A stretch of DNA of 7,603 nucleotides from Oscillospiraceae bacterium. GTDB taxonomy: Bacteria; Bacillota; Clostridia; Oscillospirales; Ruminococcaceae. Below are positions 1-4,492 of this stretch, piece after piece (position 1 is the first letter of the stretch; each line of letters opens with the position of its first letter). Made by a program: the position numbers and the translations under genes. The notes beneath the pieces were generated by a model. That model was not told where the DNA came from. It ran no database searches and saw only the letters and a program-made list of their open reading frames with translations. The DNA lies in assembly GCA_017528675.1 (NCBI GenBank), contig JAFXOO010000132.1, positions 1 to 7,603 on the forward strand, given 5' to 3'.

Positions 1-31
1 AGAACTAATATTTTGAGTTTTTTGACAGACT

Positions 32-65
32 GAAGCGCCTGTTCTGTTTCCAGAGCAGGCGCTTC
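32..65 (-). terminator. Strong hairpin just after the kinase gene, terminator-like but without a U-tract
   Basis: Arms 32-41 and 56-65 are perfectly complementary over 10 bp. The helix continues through 42-46 and 51-55 with one G-T pair, leaving a 4-base loop at 47-50. Read on the minus strand the loop is GAAA, a stable GNRA tetraloop. The hairpin starts three bases after the stop codon of the minus-strand kinase. Downstream on that strand the sequence is A-rich, with no T-run, so classic intrinsic termination is not proven. It could instead be a 3' stabilising hairpin. Confidence 0.55.
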
Positions 66-68
66 GTG

Positions 69-716
69 TTATGCTTCGGTTGTTTCAGACTTCGGGGACT
101 GTTCCGGCTCCGGGTAATGCTCTACAGCACTTACCAGAATCCTTGCAGCACTCTCGATACCAAGCACCCCGCTGTTCAGGCAGAGCGCATAGTTTCCCTT
201 GTCGTGCCAGTTGCCGCCAGTGTTGATGTTGTAGAACTTCTCACGCCGGCTGTCAATCCGGGGTAGTACCGTGTCGATCTCCTTGGCGGTGACGCCGTAG
301 GTCGCCTGGGCATAGCGCAGACGGAAATCCCGCCGTGCATAAATAAATGCACTGAACCGGTACGGATTGTCCCGCAGAATCCAGTTGGCGCAGCGCCCCA
401 CAATCACACAGCTTCCCTGCTCGGCAAGCTCATTGATGATCTGGGTCTCGGTGATGTACAGCTTGTCGGAGACAGGAATGTTGTCCTCCATGGTTCTGGC
501 TGGATTTGAATTCATCAGCAGAGCATAGAGGAAACTCTTGGGAGAGGATTCCTCGGCACCCTCCAGCTTTGTTACCGGCACGCCAAGCCGCTCGGAGGCC
601 ATTTCCAGGATTTCGTGGTTATAAAAAGGAATACCAAGCTGTTCTGCGACCAGTTTGCCGACAACGCTGCCGCCACTGCCGTATTCACGTTCGATTGTGA
701 TGATCGGATGCTTCAT
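69..716 (-). CDS. Cytidylate kinase-like family protein (P-loop NMP kinase)
   Basis: The 215-residue product is a cytosolic P-loop kinase of the cytidylate-kinase-like type (Pfam Cytidylate_kin2), a family related to CMP/dCMP kinases whose true substrate is generally not established. The N-terminus has a beta strand (residues 4-9) followed by a glycine-rich phosphate loop YGSGGSVVGK at 12-21. A second conserved block, VIVGRCANWIL, lies at about 104-114. A basic lid region at 127-160 includes ARRDFRLR and the R153/D155/R157/R158 cluster. The block NWHDKGNYALCLNS (169-182) and the following GIESAARIL (186-194) are typical of the family's C-terminal end. The last 15 residues are a Glu/Pro/Ser/Thr tail. 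The ATG at 716 is supported by an AAAGGAGGA ribosome binding site close upstream. It appears to be transcribed alone, away from the cellulase gene. Confident on family, not on substrate. Confidence 0.88.
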   Translation of the reverse strand: MKHPIITIEREYGSGGSVVGKLVAEQLGIPFYNHEILEMASERLGVPVTKLEGAEESSPKSFLYALLMNSNPARTMEDNIPVSDKLYITETQIINELAEQGSCVIVGRCANWILRDNPYRFSAFIYARRDFRLRYAQATYGVTAKEIDTVLPRIDSRREKFYNINTGGNWHDKGNYALCLNSGVLGIESAARILVSAVEHYPEPEQSPKSETTEA

Positions 717-725
717 CTCGTCAGT

Positions 726-734
726 CCTCCTTTG
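726..734 (-). promoter_or_regulatory. Ribosome binding site of the kinase gene
   Basis: On the minus strand the sequence CAAAGGAGG lies about nine bases upstream of the ATG at 716. It is a near-perfect Shine-Dalgarno site and decides that start. Confidence 0.75.
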
Positions 735-779
735 AAAAAAATCACCTGCAATTCTGAAGTGCAGGAATACCTATTGTTT

Positions 780-785
780 ATTATA
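780..785 (-). promoter_or_regulatory. Candidate -10 box for the kinase gene
   Basis: The minus strand reads TATAAT here, 64 bases upstream of the kinase start, in a strongly AT-rich stretch. No good TTGACA-like -35 box is found at 16-18 bases, so this is a candidate only. The leader it would produce contains a small inverted repeat, cctgca at 745-750 with tgcagg at 760-765. Confidence 0.4.
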
Positions 786-1006
786 ACATAGAATCCACAA
801 AAAATCATCCTGTTTTTTGAAAAAAATTACGGCAACATGGAATTTCTGCATTTTGGACAAAATCACCTGTCTAATTTTATGCAAAATGAAGAAAGAAATG
901 TCTGCGGAAAATGGACAATACACCGGACGGATATGGCTTGAAAATTGGTAAAAGCACCGATTTTTCGGCAAGTTCACAAAATAGACATACTCTCTCTGCG
1001 GTGCAG

Positions 1007-1015
1007 TGTTATAAT
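1007..1015 (+). promoter_or_regulatory. Extended -10 promoter of the cellulase transcription unit
   Basis: The sequence TGTTATAAT is a perfect extended -10 element (TG, one base, TATAAT). No good -35 box lies at the usual distance, which extended -10 promoters can tolerate. Transcription would start at about 1021-1024, roughly ten bases before the closing helix of the structured leader. That places the whole leader inside the message. Confidence 0.6.
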
Positions 1016-1032
1016 TTAATTAGTTACTATAA

Positions 1033-1193
1033 ATGAGCACAGGCTGTCAAAACAGACGAAAAGATGCGGAGGCAGGGCGGTCACCGCCCGTTTAAGCTAC
1101 CAGCCCGAATCTTTGATCTGGTGCTGATCGCCTATGCAAAGCGCAGCCCCTCTGTGTGGCCGCAAAGCCGGGCGTTATTACCAGAGTGCTCAT
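1033..1193 (+). ncRNA. Candidate structured leader RNA (riboswitch-like) of the cellulase gene
   Basis: Paired segments found by eye form a nested, multi-branched fold. The closing helix is ATGAGCAC (1033-1040) with GTGCTCAT (1186-1193), a perfect 8 bp. Inside are: a hairpin ctgt/acag (1044-1047/1052-1055); a helix 1065-1073 with 1130-1138, 9 positions with one G-T pair and one G-A mismatch; within that helix a GC-rich hairpin gggcgg/ccgccc (1075-1080/1084-1089) and a bulged stem agc-accag with ctggt-gct (1095-1103/1118-1125), capped by atc/gat (1109-1111/1115-1117); then gcgcag/ctgtgt (1141-1146/1152-1157, two G-T pairs). It sits between a promoter and the RBS. I compared it from memory with the common riboswitch classes (c-di-GMP, c-di-AMP, cobalamin, SAM, TPP, FMN, lysine, glycine, T-box, THF, ZTP, guanidine) and found no match. 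Folding energy and conservation are untested. Confidence 0.5.
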
Positions 1194-1208
1194 GGATTAT
1201 AGAATAAC

Positions 1209-1215
1209 AGGAGGA
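1209..1215 (+). promoter_or_regulatory. Ribosome binding site fixing the cellulase start
   Basis: AGGAGGA lies six bases upstream of the ATG at 1222. This favours 1222 over the in-frame GTG at 1156, which lacks a Shine-Dalgarno site, falls inside the structured leader, and would put 22 non-hydrophobic residues ahead of the signal peptide. Confidence 0.85.
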
Positions 1216-1221
1216 AGATGT

Positions 1222-3330
1222 ATGAAACACAAAATCATCCCGTCCCGCTTCGCTGCGCTGCTTCTGGCTGCACTGCTTGGCTGTACAGCGATGACAGGAT
1301 GCGCTGAGGCCATCATCGGGCCTACGGATTCTGCAACGGAGGCCGTTTCTTCGGAAGAACAGACAGGGGAAAGTGCGCCGGATGCAGTTGTGGAGACTGT
1401 CCGTAATCAGCCTGCTACAGAGCCGCCCACCGAGCATGTCAGTCCTGTGGAGACTGTGACTTCCTCGCTGGGGGCACAGCTTGAGGTGGATGCCGTGCTC
1501 AACCGTGACAGTGCTGATGATGCGGGGAAGAATTATAAGGTGTCCCTCGACAATTTCATTGTGCCGGGCGACACGATTGAATCCTTTGTGTTCGTGTTCT
1601 ATGCGGACGGAAATATGGGGACGTATAAGGGCGGCTGCGGGATTTCCGTGACGGATGACTGCCCGGAGGGAACGGACGGCTGGTATCAGTCGCCGGACTT
1701 TGAAACGCCTACGCAGGGCGGATTTGCTGAAGTGCGCTGGGATGTGCCGCCGGAGGTACAATCCTGCATTGCAGCAGACGGCGAGGTGCAGATCGGGTAC
1801 TGGTGGGGCGGTGTCTCCACGGTCAATCTCCGGGAGATTATCTGCAATTACACACGCTCCGCTGAGCTGCCTGTGGATAAGACAGAGACAGTTACCGTCA
1901 GTGAAACGCTCCGGTTTGATGCGGAAGATGCCAGATATGCCAGCATCCCTGTCGGAGATCTGCTCAAGGATGACGGCATTCCGCAGGCCGTGACCTATCA
2001 TATTGCTGCGCAGGCCCCGCTGAAGAAATTTGTCTGCGGATTTGGAACGGGCGGCGGCGGTGAGCCCTATACGAGCAGCAATTTCGCCATGCTGACGGAT
2101 GCTTCTGATCTGACACTGACCTGGATTCTTCCGGAGACTGCAAAGCATACCGGTATCAGTGAGCTGGGAATCGGCTACTGGTGGGGCGAGACGGATGCAG
2201 TGACGATTGACTCGGTGACGGTGAAATACAGCACCGGCAATGAGCCGGGACGGGCGCCTGCTCCGGCAGAGCCTGACAACACCACAAAGAAGGAGGAAAA
2301 GCCCGTGATCAGTACCAACGGCACACAGGCTGCACAGATAGCAGCGGATATCCGGGTCGGCTGGAACCTCGGAAATACGCTTGATTGCTATGACGACAAG
2401 GGAAAGACAGCACCGGAGCAGCTTGAGACCTACTGGGGCAATCTCAAGACGACCAAGGCGATGATGGATGCCGTCAGGGCAAAGGGCTTTAATGCAGTGC
2501 GCATCCCGGTATCGTGGGGGAATCATATGGACGAATCCGGGAATATCGACAGTGCATGGATGGATCGTGTACAGGAGGTCGTGGATTATGCGGTGCAGGA
2601 TGATCTCTATGTCATTCTGAATACGCATCATGAGGATGCACTCTGGATGCATCCGTCTGCGGCAGAGGAAAGCGCTGTTACGGCGAAGTTCGTTCGTGTC
2701 TGGGAGCAGATTGCAGAGCGCTTCAGGGACTATGACAGCAAGCTCCTGTTTGAAGGACTCAATGAGCCGAGACTGCACGGTACGTCCTCTGAATGGACCG
2801 GCGGTACCGAGGAGGAACGCAAGGTCATCAACCACCTGCAAGAGAAATTCATCAGCACCGTCAGAGCCTCCGGCGGCAACAATGCCGACCGCACGCTGGT
2901 TATCACGACACATGCGGCATCCATCACGGATTCCGCCATTGACGGGCTGGAACTGCCGCAGGATCAGAATATCATCGTTTCCATTCACAACTATGCGCCG
3001 TGGCAGCTTACCACCAAGGAATATCCGGATGTGCGCAGCTTTGACCAGGCCGGAAAGGATGAGCTGGACGGCCAGTTCGCCAAGCTGGAGCGCAAGCTGA
3101 TTGACCGGGGTGTGCCGGTCATCATCGGTGAGTTCGGTGCGGAGGACAAGGGCAATACTGCGGTACGGGCTGCCTATTATGCGTACTATGTCAAGGCGGC
3201 TGCCGGACATGGAATCCCGTGCTTTATCTGGGATAACGGCAGCAGGACAAGCTATGGCCTGCTCAACCGGAGTGACAATAGCTGGTACTATCCTGAGATT
3301 GCCGATGCTGTGATGAATTCGCTGAAATAA
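1222..3330 (+). CDS. Lipoprotein GH5 endoglucanase with two CBM-like modules
   Basis: The 702-residue product is predicted to cleave beta-1,4-glucan or related polysaccharide (cellulose, xyloglucan, mixed-linkage glucan) at the cell surface. It starts with a lipoprotein signal peptide: basic MKHK, a hydrophobic core at 10-19, and a lipobox LLGC ending at Cys21 (Cys27 in MTGC is an alternative). An acidic Ser/Thr/Pro linker covers about 28-86. Two related beta-rich modules follow at about 87-219 and 223-337, each carrying IGYWWG (191-196 and 317-322), probably carbohydrate-binding. A second linker precedes the GH5 domain at about 370-700. Visible GH5 marks are GWNLGNTLD (380-388), NTHHE (467-471), GLNEPR with acid/base Glu515, HNY (589-591), GEFG with nucleophile Glu637, and FIWDNG (668-673). 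The sequence style resembles subfamily 4; subfamily and substrate are inferred. There is no dockerin, so it would be lipid-anchored rather than cellulosomal. It stands alone, with its own promoter, leader and terminator. Confidence 0.93.
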   Translation: MKHKIIPSRFAALLLAALLGCTAMTGCAEAIIGPTDSATEAVSSEEQTGESAPDAVVETVRNQPATEPPTEHVSPVETVTSSLGAQLEVDAVLNRDSADDAGKNYKVSLDNFIVPGDTIESFVFVFYADGNMGTYKGGCGISVTDDCPEGTDGWYQSPDFETPTQGGFAEVRWDVPPEVQSCIAADGEVQIGYWWGGVSTVNLREIICNYTRSAELPVDKTETVTVSETLRFDAEDARYASIPVGDLLKDDGIPQAVTYHIAAQAPLKKFVCGFGTGGGGEPYTSSNFAMLTDASDLTLTWILPETAKHTGISELGIGYWWGETDAVTIDSVTVKYSTGNEPGRAPAPAEPDNTTKKEEKPVISTNGTQAAQIAADIRVGWNLGNTLDCYDDKGKTAPEQLETYWGNLKTTKAMMDAVRAKGFNAVRIPVSWGNHMDESGNIDSAWMDRVQEVVDYAVQDDLYVILNTHHEDALWMHPSAAEESAVTAKFVRVWEQIAERFRDYDSKLLFEGLNEPRLHGTSSEWTGGTEEERKVINHLQEKFISTVRASGGNNADRTLVITTHAASITDSAIDGLELPQDQNIIVSIHNYAPWQLTTKEYPDVRSFDQAGKDELDGQFAKLERKLIDRGVPVIIGEFGAEDKGNTAVRAAYYAYYVKAAAGHGIPCFIWDNGSRTSYGLLNRSDNSWYYPEIADAVMNSLK

Positions 3331-3348
3331 AACCGGACGGATACAGAA

Positions 3349-3381
3349 ATCCCCTGAAGCAGTGCTTCAGGGGATGCTTTT
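3349..3381 (+). terminator. Rho-independent terminator between convergent genes
   Basis: Arms 3349-3360 and 3364-3375 are perfectly complementary over 12 bp with a 3-base loop, followed by GC and TTTT. It lies 19 bases after the cellulase stop and abuts the end of the minus-strand methyltransferase gene. It probably terminates both. On the minus strand the following bases are also T-rich (TTCTGT) but weak. Confidence 0.8.
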
Positions 3382-4492
3382 ATGCGCCGAAATAGCAGTA
3401 TAGCTGGCACGAGATCATGCCGTTGTAGAGCTTGCGGCGTTTGTCGGCCTTCCTGCCGAAGTGCTTCTCGAAATCGCCGTCTGCACAGATCACATACAGC
3501 GGTTCTTTCAGCACCTTGCCCATCGTGCGGTAGATGGCTCTTGCCGCATCCTGTTCGAGCATGCGCTCGCCGTAGGGCGGGTTACAGAATGTGAGCGCAC
3601 CGGGAACCGGTCTGAAATCGGACACATCCCTGCATTCGATATGCAGGAGATCCGCCACGCCGGCTTTTTTGGCATTTGCCTCGGTCAGGCGGACTGCCTC
3701 CGGGTCAATGTCATAGCCATATGCCTCAAAGGAAGCGTTCCGGTCGATCCGGTCGAGTGCCTCAGCTCTTGCTTCACGCCAGACTTCAGCGGGGACGCTG
3801 TCCCACTGCTCTGCCGCAAAGCGTCTGTCAAGGCCGGGGGCAATCTTCAGAGCCCGCCTTGCTGCTTCGATCAGGAAGGTTCCGCTGCCGCAGAACGGGT
3901 CGCAGACCACGGAATCACTGCGGACTCTGCCGAGATCGAGGATTCCGGCGGCAAGTGTCTCACGGATGGGCGCAGCATTGGCATTTCTGCGGTAGCCACG
4001 CTTGTGCAGTCCCTCGCCGGAGGTGTCAAGGTAGAGACTTACCTGATCCTTGAGGATGGTGAACGAAAGCTGGTGAATGCTGCCGGTTTCCGGCAGAAAG
4101 CTGGTTCGGTGATACGCCTGCTGTAGCCGCTTGACGGCGGCTTTTTTCAGAATCTTCTGGCAGGCGGGGATGCTGTGCAGGGCGGAGTTGACGGAATGTC
4201 CCTTCACCGGAAAGGCATCGTCCGGCCCGATGAATTGCTCAAGCGGTGCACGGAGCATACCCTCGAACAGTGCTTCAAATGTATCGGCGCTGTATTCTGC
4301 AAGCAGAATCTGCACACGCTCTGCTGTGGACAGGCCGATATTGGCTCTGGCAAGGGTGGAGAGATCGCCTGTCCAGCTTACTCTCCCGTCCTGCACGCTG
4401 ATGTCCTCACCGCCGATGCGTGTCACCTCGAACCGGAGTACCTTCTCCAGTCCGAAGTGGCAGGGGGCGGAAAAGCGGATGCTGCCGGTCAT
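3380..4492 (-). CDS. rlmL: THUMP-domain class I SAM-dependent rRNA guanine-N2 methyltransferase (RlmL/YpsC type)
   Basis: The 370-residue product is predicted to transfer a methyl group from S-adenosylmethionine to a guanine N2 in 23S rRNA. It matches the methyltransferase half of E. coli RlmKL, and B. subtilis YpsC is the closer analogue. An N-terminal ferredoxin-like plus THUMP region covers about 1-160. It is followed by the conserved GLHKRGYR (161-168), the SAM-binding motif DPFCGSGTF (198-206), the ribose-binding acidic block DIDPEA (261-266) and the catalytic NPPYGER (304-310). The length is normal for single-domain Firmicute members. The ATG at 4492 overlaps the stop of the upstream penicillin-binding protein as ATGA, so it is very likely translationally coupled and has no promoter of its own that I can see. 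The family is secure. The target base (G2445 equivalent) is inferred from RlmL. Confidence 0.92.
   Translation of the reverse strand: MTGSIRFSAPCHFGLEKVLRFEVTRIGGEDISVQDGRVSWTGDLSTLARANIGLSTAERVQILLAEYSADTFEALFEGMLRAPLEQFIGPDDAFPVKGHSVNSALHSIPACQKILKKAAVKRLQQAYHRTSFLPETGSIHQLSFTILKDQVSLYLDTSGEGLHKRGYRRNANAAPIRETLAAGILDLGRVRSDSVVCDPFCGSGTFLIEAARRALKIAPGLDRRFAAEQWDSVPAEVWREARAEALDRIDRNASFEAYGYDIDPEAVRLTEANAKKAGVADLLHIECRDVSDFRPVPGALTFCNPPYGERMLEQDAARAIYRTMGKVLKEPLYVICADGDFEKHFGRKADKRRKLYNGMISCQLYCYFGA

Larger units (their letters stand above)
717..1006. other. AT-rich intergenic spacer without a supportable gene
   Basis: Besides the kinase RBS and its candidate -10 box, this stretch holds no convincing protein gene. 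The only open frame of note (minus strand, 771-977) has a GTG start with no ribosome binding site and an unremarkable product. A short element of the form AAAATCA(T)CCTG occurs three times in the same orientation, at 738-748, 801-812 and 859-869. Confidence 0.6.

Noticed and set aside
771..977. A 68-codon minus-strand frame in the spacer
   Set aside because: It has a GTG start without a ribosome binding site, lies in AT-rich sequence, and has no family resemblance.
1033..1193. The leader as a c-di-GMP-I (GEMM) riboswitch
   Set aside because: Only fragments (GCACAGG near the 5' end and GCAAAGCC near the 3' end) resemble that class. The spacing is wrong, and the 3' helix and tetraloop-receptor parts are missing.
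1156..1221. An upstream GTG start for the cellulase
   Set aside because: It has no Shine-Dalgarno site and lies inside the structured leader. The extra 22 residues would precede an otherwise normal lipoprotein signal peptide.
1132..3210. A 692-codon open frame on the minus strand opposite the cellulase
   Set aside because: This has the same codon-use explanation. The opposite strand has a complete GH5 domain, signal peptide and RBS, and this product is Arg/His/Cys-rich with no domain.
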